Shown here: positions 24,492-33,174 of the stretch, in pieces | Position numbering within the stretch: position 1 is the first letter of the stretch | How the letters are laid out: each line of letters starts with the position of its first letter | From: 4484-232 sp964486555 | GTDB lineage: Bacteria > Thermotogota > Thermotogae > Thermotogales > Thermotogaceae | Direction: 5' to 3' | DNA: 35,309 bases | NCBI GenBank assembly: GCA_964486555.1 | Contig: CAZANP010000015.1 | Location: 1 to 35,309 of the forward strand | Position numbers and translations under genes: made by a program | Notes under the pieces: model-generated | What the model was told of the DNA's origin: nothing | What the model saw: the letters and a program-made list of their open reading frames with translations, nothing else | Databases searched by the model: none

Positions 24492-27400
24492 GAGGAATCT
24501 ATCTGAGATTGTACCAGATACGAATAAGGTTTCAATAGAAGAGGTCTCTCTGGATCTGGAAAGAGAGAGAATGGTTATCAAACTCTCAGGATTTCCTGGA
24601 ATAGATGAGAAGGCAATAAAGAATCACCTCGAGAAGGTATTGAAACTCAGGGTATCTCTAGATTATCCTGAAAAGCATCAGAAGGAAAAGCTTCTTTCTC
24701 TCTTGAACGGGAGTGTTCCGTACGTCAAAGATGTGGAAATACGAAATAGCGGCGTCACGCTCGTAGTGGTTGGAGAGTTTGCAAAAGATAGAGTTGAAGG
24801 GAAACTCGCATCTTTGAAAAGAGAACTTATCGACATATTTGGTAAAGTTCCGTCATTTCATATAGAAGTTATCGAGGATGTCAGCGTTGAGGAGAGGAAA
24901 ATCGTTCAGAAAGTTCCTGTGAGGAAGGCGATCTCCTATTCTGGTGAGGGTGAAGTGATCTTCGGTAGAACTCCCCGAAGAACGATCCATCCACCTTCCA
25001 GCATACCGGAACCAGGTGTTGAGGTGTCTGTTAAAGGAAAAGTCTTCAAAATGGATTTGAACGGTAAGAAAAACGTTCTGAATCTCTACATAACAGATGG
25101 TGTTGATTCCATAATGGGAAAAATCTTTGATAAAGACATTGAAACTGCTCTCTCCTCCGTTGAAATAGGAGATGTTGTTGTGATGACCGGGTCCCTCTCG
25201 AAAGATAACGATGGCGAGCCGATTGTTCTTGTCAAAGGATTGCTGAAGCTGGATGAGAGGAAGAAAGACAACAGTCCTGAAAAGAGAGTTGAACTTCACG
25301 CTCATTCAAAGTTTAGCGATCTGGATGCGATCATGGATGTGGAAGAATACGTAAAGAGAGCGAAAGAATGGGGATTCCCAGCTGTGGCCATTACAGATCA
25401 TGGAAACGTTCAGGCTATACCTTACTTCTATGAAGTGGCTAGAAAGTACGGGATAAAACCCATATTCGGTATGGAAGGGTACATGATAAACGATGCAGAG
25501 CCCATCCTACATAACTACTCGGGAGACGATGAGATATTTGAAACGAAGTTCGTGGTTGTGGATCTCGAAACAACAGGACTCGATCCCGTCTACGATGAGA
25601 TCGTTGAGATTGGTGCTGTGAAGATTGAGAACGGAGAGATAGTCGATGAATATCACACCATGGTGAAACCGAAGAAAGAGATGAGCAGGGAGAGTGTTAG
25701 GATAACGGGAATCACAAAGGATATGCTGGAGGAAGGAGAGCCAATAGAGAAAGTCATTCCAAAATTTCTGGAATTCTTAGAGGATGCCATTCTCGTGGCT
25801 CATAACGCCAATTTCGATTATGGTTTCTTAAGGTATTGGATATCCCAGGTAACTGGGAAGAATTGGGAAAATCCTTACATAGATACGCTGGGACTCTCGA
25901 AAGCTCTTCTCAAAATGTCCAGTTATTCTCTGGACAAAATCGCCTCGAAGTTGAAAATAGGAACCTTCCAGCATCACAGGGCTCTGGACGACGCGAAGGC
26001 AACTGCACAGATATTTCTGAAACTCCTTCAAATGCTGAAGGTCATGGGTATAACGAAGATATCGGATATAGAGAAAGTGAGGAGCGAGATAGACTTCAAA
26101 AGCTTGAAACCATACCATTTCACGATTCTTGTGAAGAACAAGGAAGGTTTGAAGAATCTGTACATTCTGGTTTCAAAGAGTCACGTGGAGTTTTTCCACA
26201 GCGTCCCCAGAATTCCCAGAAGTCTTCTCATAGATCACAGAAAAGGTCTTCTCATAGGTACTGCCTGTATTTCAGGTGAATTGGCAAAAGCATTTCTGGA
26301 GCACGCAAGTGACGAAGAACTCGAAGAAATAGCGAAATTCTATGATTACATCGAGATAATGCCTTTGAGTGTTGCAAGATTAGAAGATGAAGAGAGGGAA
26401 ATACCGGAAGAAAGATTGAAGGAGATGTACAGGAAGTTCTACGAGATAGGGAAGAAACTCAACATACCGGTTGTTATGACAGGTGATGTACATTTCCTTG
26501 ATCCCGAAGATTCGAAGGGTAGATTGGCTCTTCTGGCACCTCAGAGCAGGAAAAAGCAGAGTATAGCACCACTCCACTTTCGAACGACAGATGAGATGAT
26601 GGAGGAAGCCATGAAGATTTTCGAGGATGAGGAAATAGCCTATGAAATCGTTGTGAAGAATACCAGAAAGATAGCCGAGATGATAGAAGAAGTGATTCCT
26701 GTTGAAAAAAAGTTACATCCACCTGTCATAGAAAAAGCTGAGGAGATAATAAGGGATATGGCATGGAAGAAAGCGAAAGAGGTCTACGGTGATCCTCTAC
26801 CTTCCATCGTCGAGGAGAGATTGAACAAGGAATTGAACGCCATCATAACGCATGGTTACTCTGTTCTTTATCTGATAGCTAAAAAGCTCGTTGATAAATC
26901 CAAGGAAGACGGTTACGTCGTGGGATCCAGGGGATCTGTTGGTTCTTCATTGGTAGCTCATCTTCTTGGAATAACGGAGGTCAATCCTTTGCCACCTCAT
27001 TACGTGTGCCCAAAGTGCAAGTACTCAGAGTTTGTTGAAGAAGATACATTCGGAGCAGGTTTCGATCTTCCAAATAGAAAATGCCCCAAATGTGGAACTC
27101 TGATGAAAAAAGATGGGCACGATATTCCTTTCGAAGTTTTCATGGGCTTTGAGGGAGATAAGATACCGGATATCGATCTGAACTTTTCGGGTGAGTATCA
27201 GGATAGAGCTCACAGGTACATAGAAGAGCTATTCGGTAAAGATCACGTGTTCAGAGCCGGTACGATAAGTACAATCGCTGAAAGAAGCGCTATGGGCTTT
27301 GTGAAAAGTTACGAAGAGAAAGCAAGGGTGAAGTTGAGAAAAGCTGAGAAAGAGAGACTCATGATCAAGATAACGGGGGTCAAAAGAACCACGGGTCAGC

Positions 27401-28584
27401 ATCCTGGAGGTCTCATGATAATACCTAAAGACAAAAGCGTCTACGATTTCACACCAATACAGTACCCTGCGAACGATCGTAGTACAGGCGTTTTCACAAC
27501 ACACTTCGCCTATGAAACCATACACGATGACCTTGTGAAGATAGATGCACTAGGACACGATGATCCCACCTTCATGAAATTCCTGAAGGATTTAACAGGG
27601 ATGGACCCAATGAGTGTTCCAATGGATGATCCAGAAACTCTGGCCATATTCAGTTCCGTTGAGCCACTCGGTGTGGATCCTGATGAACTGGGAACGGATG
27701 TTGGAACCTACGGAATACCCGAATTTGGAACGGAATTCGTACGAGGAATGCTCAGAGAGACTCGTCCAAAAACCTTTTCAGAGCTTGTCAGGATTTCCGG
27801 GCTTTCCCACGGTACTGATGTGTGGTTGAACAACGCAAGGGATTGGATCAGGAAAGGTTACGCCACCCTTGCTGAAGTCATATCCTGCAGGGACGATATC
27901 ATGAATTACCTGATCCACAAGGGGATGGAACCTTCTCTTGCTTTCAAAATAATGGAGAACGTTAGAAAGGGAAAGGGAATAAGCGAAGAGGAAGAGAAAA
28001 TGATGAAAAAGTTGAAAGTTCCCAATTGGTTCATAGAATCTTGTAAAAGGATAAAGTATCTGTTCCCAAAAGCCCACGCTGTTGCCTATGTGAGCATGGC
28101 TTACAGAATCGCTTACTTCAAGGTTCATTATCCCCTATCCTTTTATTCAGCCTATTTCACGATAAAAGGTGATCAGTTCGATCCCGAAACGATTCTGGCA
28201 GGAGAGAGAGCCATAAGGGAGAGACTGTCGGAATTGAAATCCATGACAAAAAAGGATGTTCAAGACAAAAACGAAGAAGCGATTTTGGAAGTTGCTTTGG
28301 AGATGCTTTTAAGAGGTTTTTCGTTCTTGAGACCTGATATATTCAAATCGGAAGCGAAAGTCTTTCTCATAGAGGGAAATTCTCTCAGAATACCCTTTAA
28401 CAAGTTACCAGGGTTAGGTGATAGTGTGGCTGAATCCATAGTGAGAGCGAGGGAAGAAAAGCCTTTCACTTCGATGGAAGATCTCCTCAAGAGAACGAAA
28501 GTCAACAGAACACAGCTTGAGATGATGAAGAGGATGGGAGTTTTAGGGAATCTTCCAGATACGGAGCAGTTCTCTCTATTCTAA
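24469..28584 (+). CDS. polC: DNA polymerase III alpha subunit, PolC type
   Basis: 1371 residues from TTG 24469, with AGGGGGG (24455-24461) upstream; the open frame further upstream lies within ruvC. PolC is the replicative polymerase with its own proofreading exonuclease. N-terminal domain about 1-180; OB fold about 183-265. PHP domain first half starts at VELHAHSKFSD (about 275). Inserted DEDDh exonuclease about 359-525 (VVVDLETTGLD, HNANFDYGFL, HHRALDDAKATA). PHP second half follows. Zinc-binding CPKC pairs near 847 and 872. Catalytic PDIDLNFSGEYQ with Asp901 and Asp903. Helix-hairpin-helix LPGLGDSVAESIV. C-terminal EQFSLF is a beta-clamp binding motif. The clamp and loader genes are not in the window. 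Confidence 0.97.
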   Translation: MIRIRDIKRNLSEIVPDTNKVSIEEVSLDLERERMVIKLSGFPGIDEKAIKNHLEKVLKLRVSLDYPEKHQKEKLLSLLNGSVPYVKDVEIRNSGVTLVVVGEFAKDRVEGKLASLKRELIDIFGKVPSFHIEVIEDVSVEERKIVQKVPVRKAISYSGEGEVIFGRTPRRTIHPPSSIPEPGVEVSVKGKVFKMDLNGKKNVLNLYITDGVDSIMGKIFDKDIETALSSVEIGDVVVMTGSLSKDNDGEPIVLVKGLLKLDERKKDNSPEKRVELHAHSKFSDLDAIMDVEEYVKRAKEWGFPAVAITDHGNVQAIPYFYEVARKYGIKPIFGMEGYMINDAEPILHNYSGDDEIFETKFVVVDLETTGLDPVYDEIVEIGAVKIENGEIVDEYHTMVKPKKEMSRESVRITGITKDMLEEGEPIEKVIPKFLEFLEDAILVAHNANFDYGFLRYWISQVTGKNWENPYIDTLGLSKALLKMSSYSLDKIASKLKIGTFQHHRALDDAKATAQIFLKLLQMLKVMGITKISDIEKVRSEIDFKSLKPYHFTILVKNKEGLKNLYILVSKSHVEFFHSVPRIPRSLLIDHRKGLLIGTACISGELAKAFLEHASDEELEEIAKFYDYIEIMPLSVARLEDEEREIPEERLKEMYRKFYEIGKKLNIPVVMTGDVHFLDPEDSKGRLALLAPQSRKKQSIAPLHFRTTDEMMEEAMKIFEDEEIAYEIVVKNTRKIAEMIEEVIPVEKKLHPPVIEKAEEIIRDMAWKKAKEVYGDPLPSIVEERLNKELNAIITHGYSVLYLIAKKLVDKSKEDGYVVGSRGSVGSSLVAHLLGITEVNPLPPHYVCPKCKYSEFVEEDTFGAGFDLPNRKCPKCGTLMKKDGHDIPFEVFMGFEGDKIPDIDLNFSGEYQDRAHRYIEELFGKDHVFRAGTISTIAERSAMGFVKSYEEKARVKLRKAEKERLMIKITGVKRTTGQHPGGLMIIPKDKSVYDFTPIQYPANDRSTGVFTTHFAYETIHDDLVKIDALGHDDPTFMKFLKDLTGMDPMSVPMDDPETLAIFSSVEPLGVDPDELGTDVGTYGIPEFGTEFVRGMLRETRPKTFSELVRISGLSHGTDVWLNNARDWIRKGYATLAEVISCRDDIMNYLIHKGMEPSLAFKIMENVRKGKGISEEEEKMMKKLKVPNWFIESCKRIKYLFPKAHAVAYVSMAYRIAYFKVHYPLSFYSAYFTIKGDQFDPETILAGERAIRERLSELKSMTKKDVQDKNEEAILEVALEMLLRGFSFLRPDIFKSEAKVFLIEGNSLRIPFNKLPGLGDSVAESIVRAREEKPFTSMEDLLKRTKVNRTQLEMMKRMGVLGNLPDTEQFSLF

Positions 28585-29109
28585 AATCAAGGCCATGATC
28601 AGAGTATCTTTGAAACATTCTTCTAATCTCACCGCTTTTCTCTTTCTGCCTTCAACGATGAAACCGAATTTTTTGTAGAGATTTATCGCTCTTTCGTTGT
28701 CTTCAAGAACTTCAAGCTGTATCCTAACAATTCCCTTTTTCCTTGCCCATTCTATGAGTGTTTCCATCATGGCGCTACCTATCCCCAATCCCCAGTAATC
28801 TTTCAAAACACTCAAGCTCAATTCGCCTGAATGGGAAACCCTCTTCCTTCTGAAAGTTGAAAAACTCAGAAGGGAAACGATCCTATCATCGAGCACACCC
28901 ACTATCATGAGTTTTCTTGGATTGCTCAGGTGCGATCTTATTATGCTCCTTTCCATTGGAACATCGAGAACCTCTTCGGGCTTCGTAACCATGTAATGAG
29001 TTTCGATCGTCACCCTTCTCATGTATCCAACAATCTCACCGGCATCCGAAACTTTGGCATCTCTTATCAGAAGTACCCTACCATTCTTCAGCCTGTAGTA
29101 CCTTATCAC
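28576..29109 (-). CDS. GNAT-family N-acetyltransferase
   Basis: 177 residues from GTG 29109, which overlaps the proC stop as GTGA. GNAT enzymes transfer an acetyl group from acetyl-CoA to an amine. The CoA pyrophosphate loop is DYWGLGIGSAMMETLIEWA (about 106-124). The following LEVLEDNERAINLYKKFGFIVEGRKRKA block is typical of RimI- or phosphinothricin-type acetyltransferases. The substrate is unknown; a ribosomal protein, polyamine or small amine are possible. Its stop overlaps the end of polC by 9 bases on the opposite strand and no terminator separates them. Confidence 0.9.
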   Translation of the reverse strand: MIRYYRLKNGRVLLIRDAKVSDAGEIVGYMRRVTIETHYMVTKPEEVLDVPMERSIIRSHLSNPRKLMIVGVLDDRIVSLLSFSTFRRKRVSHSGELSLSVLKDYWGLGIGSAMMETLIEWARKKGIVRIQLEVLEDNERAINLYKKFGFIVEGRKRKAVRLEECFKDTLIMALILE

Positions 29110-29912
29110 ACGTTCAATTCCTCCTCGAGTTTTAAAGCCCTGAGAAAAGTTTCGTGAATCGTTTTCATAAGGGCTCCTCTTATTCCTTCACGCTCCATCG
29201 TGTATATCCCTTCTATGGTGGTTCCAGCAGGCGATGTCACAAGATGTCTGAATTCTCCAGGATGGTTCCCCATTATCTTCAAAAGCTCGGCGGATCCTTT
29301 TAAAGTTTCAAGTATCATGACTCTGGCTTTTTCGTAAGAAAGTCCCATTCTGAGGCCTGCATCTATGAGAGCTTCCACCATGACAAAAACAAAAGCAGGG
29401 CCACTTCCGCTCAGAGCAGTAACAGCAGCGAGATCTTTCTCTCTCACTTCGACAACGAATCCTAAAGTGGATATCACTTTTTTGATGAGTTCTCTATCAT
29501 CAGAAGGTATGCCATCGGAGGAAGCCATTCCTATCACTCCTTTTCCTATCATAGCAGGGACGTTGGGCATTATGCGGACAACCTTTTCACCTCCTGTCTC
29601 TTCCCTTATCTTCCTGATACTTACAGCCGTCATGGTGCTTATCACGATTTTCTCTTTCAAAGAAACTTTCTTTATCTGAGAAAACATTTCGAGGGAATCC
29701 TGGGGTTTCACACAGAAGAAGATCACATCCGAAAGTTCACACAATTCTTCGTTGGTATCTGCTATGGTGTAACCAGACTTCTGAAAAGGTACGAGCTTCT
29801 CTTTAGATCTGTTGCTCAAGATCACATCCTCTGGGTCCACTACCTTCCCCTCGACAAGTCTTCTTGCTATGATGCTTCCTATGTTTCCCACACCTATTAT
29901 ACCCACCTTCAC
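29106..29912 (-). CDS. proC: Pyrroline-5-carboxylate reductase
   Basis: 268 residues from GTG 29912, 6 bases after GGAGGTG; ATG codons at 29927 and 29918 lie before or directly against this site. ProC reduces pyrroline-5-carboxylate to proline with NAD(P)H, the last step of proline synthesis. The N-terminal Rossmann motif VGIIGVGNIGS, FCVKPQD, ISTMTAVSIRKI and VRIMPNVPAMIGKG are present. The C-terminal signature region has ALSGSGPAFVF and VTSPAGTTIEGIYTMEREGIR. Length is normal. It forms a two-gene unit with the acetyltransferase. Other proline genes are not near. Confidence 0.96.
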   Translation of the reverse strand: MKVGIIGVGNIGSIIARRLVEGKVVDPEDVILSNRSKEKLVPFQKSGYTIADTNEELCELSDVIFFCVKPQDSLEMFSQIKKVSLKEKIVISTMTAVSIRKIREETGGEKVVRIMPNVPAMIGKGVIGMASSDGIPSDDRELIKKVISTLGFVVEVREKDLAAVTALSGSGPAFVFVMVEALIDAGLRMGLSYEKARVMILETLKGSAELLKIMGNHPGEFRHLVTSPAGTTIEGIYTMEREGIRGALMKTIHETFLRALKLEEELNV

Positions 29913-29935
29913 GTTCATCACCTCCATTAAGAATT

Positions 29936-29957
29936 GAGGGAGCCAGCAGGCTCCCTC
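29936..29957 (-). terminator. Leader hairpin before proC (terminator-like)
   Basis: On the minus strand GAGGGAGCC-TGCT-GGCTCCCTC, a perfect 9-bp stem, followed by AATTCTTAATGGAGG. It lies downstream of the proC -10 box and 10 bases before the ribosome site, so it is part of the proC leader. The T-tract is weak. It could end transcripts running in from the era operon, or modulate proC. Confidence 0.6.
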
Positions 29958-29987
29958 CTCTCCAGAATCGGCAAAAACTTGTTAGGA

Positions 29988-29996
29988 ATTATATCA
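29988..29996 (-). promoter_or_regulatory. Extended -10 promoter of proC
   Basis: On the minus strand TGATATAAT, an extended -10 (TGn plus consensus TATAAT). A poor -35, TTCAAT, lies 16 bases upstream. It predicts a leader of about 70 bases containing the 9-bp hairpin. The remaining bases to the era stop at 30093 show only a weak AACCTT/AAGGTT hairpin. Confidence 0.6.
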
Positions 29997-30092
29997 CAAT
30001 CATTTCCATATTGAACCTTTCTTTAGATCGTCTCCTACAAAACCTTAGATTTGGAAGGTTCTCTGAGGACTGGATCAAATTAAGTAGCTTCC

Positions 30093-31001
30093 TTACCGTT
30101 TGTCGATGTCGTCTTTCATCCCAACCTCATGAAGTATTATGAAATCTTTCTCCCTCCACTTTTCCTTGACCTTAACGTTCAGATCTAAGTAAACTTTTTT
30201 CCCCGTTAGATATTCAAGTTCCTTTCTGGCGAGAGTTCCTATTTTTTTGATCATACTTCCCCCTTTTCCTATCAAAATACCTTTCTGAGAATTTCGCTCA
30301 ACGTATATATTGGCTCTTATGTATATAACACCGTTTTCTCTTTCTTTAATCTCTTCCACGATCACAGCGGAAGAGTGCGGAATTTCCTCATATGTGTTCT
30401 GAAAGATCTTTTCTCTCACAATCTCCGATGCCATGAATGCAAGAGGGCGGTCTGTGACCATATCTTCAGGATAGAATTTGGGACCTTCAGGTAAGTTCTT
30501 TTTTATATCTTCTAAAAGATCTGCAACACCATCCCCTTTCAAAGCCGATATCAGATGTAAGGAGATCGCTTCTTCACACATTTCAAAAACCTTTTCTCCA
30601 AGACAGAGAGCTTCGCTTTTATCGACAAGATCTATCTTGTTCACGGCGACAATGGTTTTAACCTGGGATTCGTTAACGTATTTCACGATATATTCATCAC
30701 TCTTGCTGTATCCTCTTTCAGCATCCAGTATTAGAAGGATCATATCAACACCTTTGAGAGCTTGTATGGCAGCTTTTACCATGTACTCTCCCAATCTATG
30801 TAAAGGTTTATGGATTCCCGGTGTGTCGACAAAGATGATCTGGGAGTCGCTGTCTGTGTATATACAATTTATTCTGTTTCTTGTAGTTTGAGGTTTTTCA
30901 GAGACTATAACTACCTTCTTCCCGAATATGTAGTTTATCAGTGTGGACTTACCGACATTCGGTTTTCCGGCAAGGGCAACGAAACCCGATTTGAAACTCA
31001 C
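30093..31001 (-). CDS. era: GTPase Era
   Basis: 302 residues from GTG 31001, behind AGGAGGG. Era binds the 3' end of 16S rRNA and assists small-subunit maturation. The G domain has G1 GKPNVGKS (12-19), G2 region QTTRNRI, G3 DTPG (59-62) and G4 NKID (121-124). The C-terminal KH domain carries the loop GKGGSMIKKIG. Length is normal for Era. It overlaps cdd as GTGA and is the last gene of a six-gene run. Confidence 0.97.
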   Translation of the reverse strand: MSFKSGFVALAGKPNVGKSTLINYIFGKKVVIVSEKPQTTRNRINCIYTDSDSQIIFVDTPGIHKPLHRLGEYMVKAAIQALKGVDMILLILDAERGYSKSDEYIVKYVNESQVKTIVAVNKIDLVDKSEALCLGEKVFEMCEEAISLHLISALKGDGVADLLEDIKKNLPEGPKFYPEDMVTDRPLAFMASEIVREKIFQNTYEEIPHSSAVIVEEIKERENGVIYIRANIYVERNSQKGILIGKGGSMIKKIGTLARKELEYLTGKKVYLDLNVKVKEKWREKDFIILHEVGMKDDIDKR

Positions 31002-31390
31002 CTTTTTCCCTCCTCGAATTTGAAGGAGTCGGGGAGTAGGTCTCTCAATCGAGCGATCTTAACGTCGCCTTTCAAATTCGCCATTATGACTTCCATATCT
31101 CCAAATTCAGAAAGGACCTGTCTGCACGCTCCACAGGGAGGAACCGGTTCTTCGGTATCGGCCACCACAGCTATCGCTTTGAAGGATCTTTTCCCATCCG
31201 AAACGGCTTTGAACAGAGCCACCCTTTCTGCACAGACTGTCAATCCAAAAGAAGCGTTTTCAACGTTGACACCTGTGTATATCTCACCATCTTCTGTCAA
31301 TATGGCCGCTCCCACTTTGAACTTGGAATAAGGAGCGTAAGCGTTTTCTCTAGCCTTCTTCGCTCTTTCTATCAGTTCCTTCGCGTACAT
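30998..31390 (-). CDS. cdd: Cytidine deaminase
   Basis: 130 residues from ATG 31390. It converts cytidine and deoxycytidine to uridine forms in pyrimidine salvage. Zinc site: Cys53 and catalytic Glu55 in TVCAERVAL, and Cys86 and Cys89 in PPCGACRQ, the three-cysteine homotetrameric type. The N-terminus KKARENAYAPYSKFKVGAA is canonical, so the start is right even though it lies 41 bases inside the end of the corC-like gene. It overlaps era by 4 bases. Confidence 0.97.
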   Translation of the reverse strand: MYAKELIERAKKARENAYAPYSKFKVGAAILTEDGEIYTGVNVENASFGLTVCAERVALFKAVSDGKRSFKAIAVVADTEEPVPPCGACRQVLSEFGDMEVIMANLKGDVKIARLRDLLPDSFKFEEGKR

Positions 31391-32690
31391 CCTTCTTTTC
31401 TCCCTTCTCTATTCTCATTAGCACCTTCTCTATCCTGTTTCTCCCAGCCGCCAATATTCTGAAGTAGAACCCATTAACCTCTATTTCTTCTCCAACCGAC
31501 GGTATCCTCTGGAAGAGTTCAAGAAGGTATCCAGCTATCGTCTCGTAGTCCGTTTTTGGAAATTCTATGTTCAACTCCCTTTCAATATCGTTTATCGGTG
31601 TCATAGCATCGACTATATACGTGTTCGATCCAACTCTTTTTATACCTATGATCTCATCGTAATCGTACTCATCCATGATTTCTCCAAAGAGTTCCTCTAG
31701 AATATCTTCAAGAGTCACAAGACCTGCAGTTCCCCCATATTCGTCCACAACTATAGCCATATGAACTTTCTTCAGTTTGAAATGTCGCAAGAGCTCACTT
31801 ATTTTCATCGTCTCAGGTATGTAGATGGTCTCTCTCATTATCTCTTTCACTTTCATGTTTTCCACGATGTCATAACCTCTTTCTTCCATAAGCGTGATAA
31901 CGTCTTTAACATAACACACACCTATTATGTTGTCTATGGTCTCTCGATAAACGGGGATTCTTGAATACCCCTCCTCCCTGATCAATTCCATAAGGTCTTT
32001 CACACTCGCTTCATCCTCCACCGCAACGATCTCCACTCTCGGAGTCATTATCTCTTTAACGGAAGTTTCCTTCATCTGGAAAGCTCTCCTTACGATCTGC
32101 TCCTCCTCCTGCTCAATCGTTCCCATCTCTCCTCCGACCCGGACAAGGGATACTATATCTTCTTCCGTTATGAATGGAGCCTCTGCCATGGCTTTCCCAC
32201 CGAAGAATCTTATCATCATGTTCGAAATGGCCATGAGAGTTATTATGACGGGATGAAATACTTTGGAGAGTATCCTTATCAGCTTTATGGTGAAGTTGAA
32301 AACTTTCTCTGGATTTTCCTTTGCATAGATCTTCGGAGTTATCTCACCGAATATCAGTATCAGAGTTGACATAACAACGGTGGCCATGAGAGCAGCGAGT
32401 TCCTTGTTTCCCATGAGGTTTATGAAAAGAATGGTCGCGAGTGAAGATGCGAGGATGTTGACGAGATTGTTGGCTATGAGAATCGTCGTGAGAAGCTTGT
32501 TTGAGGTGTGAATGTATGTTTCTTTTTCCTCTGAACTTTCCTCAGTTTCTAAAAACTCTTTGATCTTAACCCTGCTCATGGAAGTGAGAGCAGTTTCGGA
32601 GGAGGAGAAGAAGTTGGAAAAGTAGAGGAGAAAACCAAGAGCCAGTATTTCGAAAACAACCTCTCTAATACTACTCACAGACTCATCCAC
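31350..32690 (-). CDS. CNNM/CBS-domain membrane protein (CorC/HlyC family)
   Basis: 446 residues from GTG 32690, 8 bases after GGAGGTG. The N-terminal CNNM (DUF21) membrane domain (about 1-185) has SSSETALTSMSR and IFGEITPKIYAKENPEKV. A pair of CBS domains (about 205-330) begins at MTPRVEIVAVED, with YSRIPVYRETIDNIIGV. The central VVDEYGGTAGLVTLEDILEELFGEI is diagnostic. A CorC/HlyC domain ends the protein. Family members are linked to magnesium and cobalt efflux; older 'hemolysin' names are not reliable. The last 41 bases overlap cdd in another frame. Confidence 0.93.
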   Translation of the reverse strand: MDESVSSIREVVFEILALGFLLYFSNFFSSSETALTSMSRVKIKEFLETEESSEEKETYIHTSNKLLTTILIANNLVNILASSLATILFINLMGNKELAALMATVVMSTLILIFGEITPKIYAKENPEKVFNFTIKLIRILSKVFHPVIITLMAISNMMIRFFGGKAMAEAPFITEEDIVSLVRVGGEMGTIEQEEEQIVRRAFQMKETSVKEIMTPRVEIVAVEDEASVKDLMELIREEGYSRIPVYRETIDNIIGVCYVKDVITLMEERGYDIVENMKVKEIMRETIYIPETMKISELLRHFKLKKVHMAIVVDEYGGTAGLVTLEDILEELFGEIMDEYDYDEIIGIKRVGSNTYIVDAMTPINDIERELNIEFPKTDYETIAGYLLELFQRIPSVGEEIEVNGFYFRILAAGRNRIEKVLMRIEKGEKKDVREGTDRKSEEG

Positions 32691-32709
32691 TTGGTTACCA
32701 CCTCCAAAT

Positions 32710-33174
32710 TCAATAATGGTAAGTTTCGCCTTTCAGTATTTTGAAAGCCCTGAATAATTGCTCCAGAATCAGTATCACACACAGCTCATGAGTGAAAGTC
32801 ATCTTGGATATAGATAACAAAAAATCGGCCTTTTTTCGGATCGAGTCATCGATACCGAAAGGCCCTCCTATAACTATATCCAGATTTTTTCCCCTTTCTA
32901 AGATTCTCCCCAGTAACTCTGAGAAATCTTCAGAACCCAACTCCTTTCCCCTCACATCGAGGAGGAGAAGAAAGGCTCTTTCCCTTAAATATCTTTCTAT
33001 CCTCTCTGCTTCTTTTCTTATTATAATATCTTTTCTCGCTTTTTTGATATCCCTATCTCTTGCTATCGTTATTATCTCAACGTCTGCAAACCTTCTCAGC
33101 AGTTTTTTGTAATGATCAACCCCATCTTTTATGAACCCTGTTATTCTTCCAGGGACGATGAGCCTTATCTTCAT
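32710..33174 (-). CDS. rlmH: 23S rRNA (pseudouridine1915-N3)-methyltransferase RlmH
   Basis: 154 residues, ATG 33174 overlapping the hutI stop as ATGA. RlmH is a small SPOUT-class SAM methyltransferase acting on 23S helix 69 in the assembled 70S ribosome. The knot-region motifs are present: LLLLDVRGKELGSEDFSELL, DIVIGGPFGIDD and the C-terminal HELCVILILEQLFRAFKILKGETYHY, whose final YHY/K is typical. Length is standard. It lies between a histidine-degradation gene and a transporter-like gene, an odd functional mix. Confidence 0.96.
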   Translation of the reverse strand: MKIRLIVPGRITGFIKDGVDHYKKLLRRFADVEIITIARDRDIKKARKDIIIRKEAERIERYLRERAFLLLLDVRGKELGSEDFSELLGRILERGKNLDIVIGGPFGIDDSIRKKADFLLSISKMTFTHELCVILILEQLFRAFKILKGETYHY

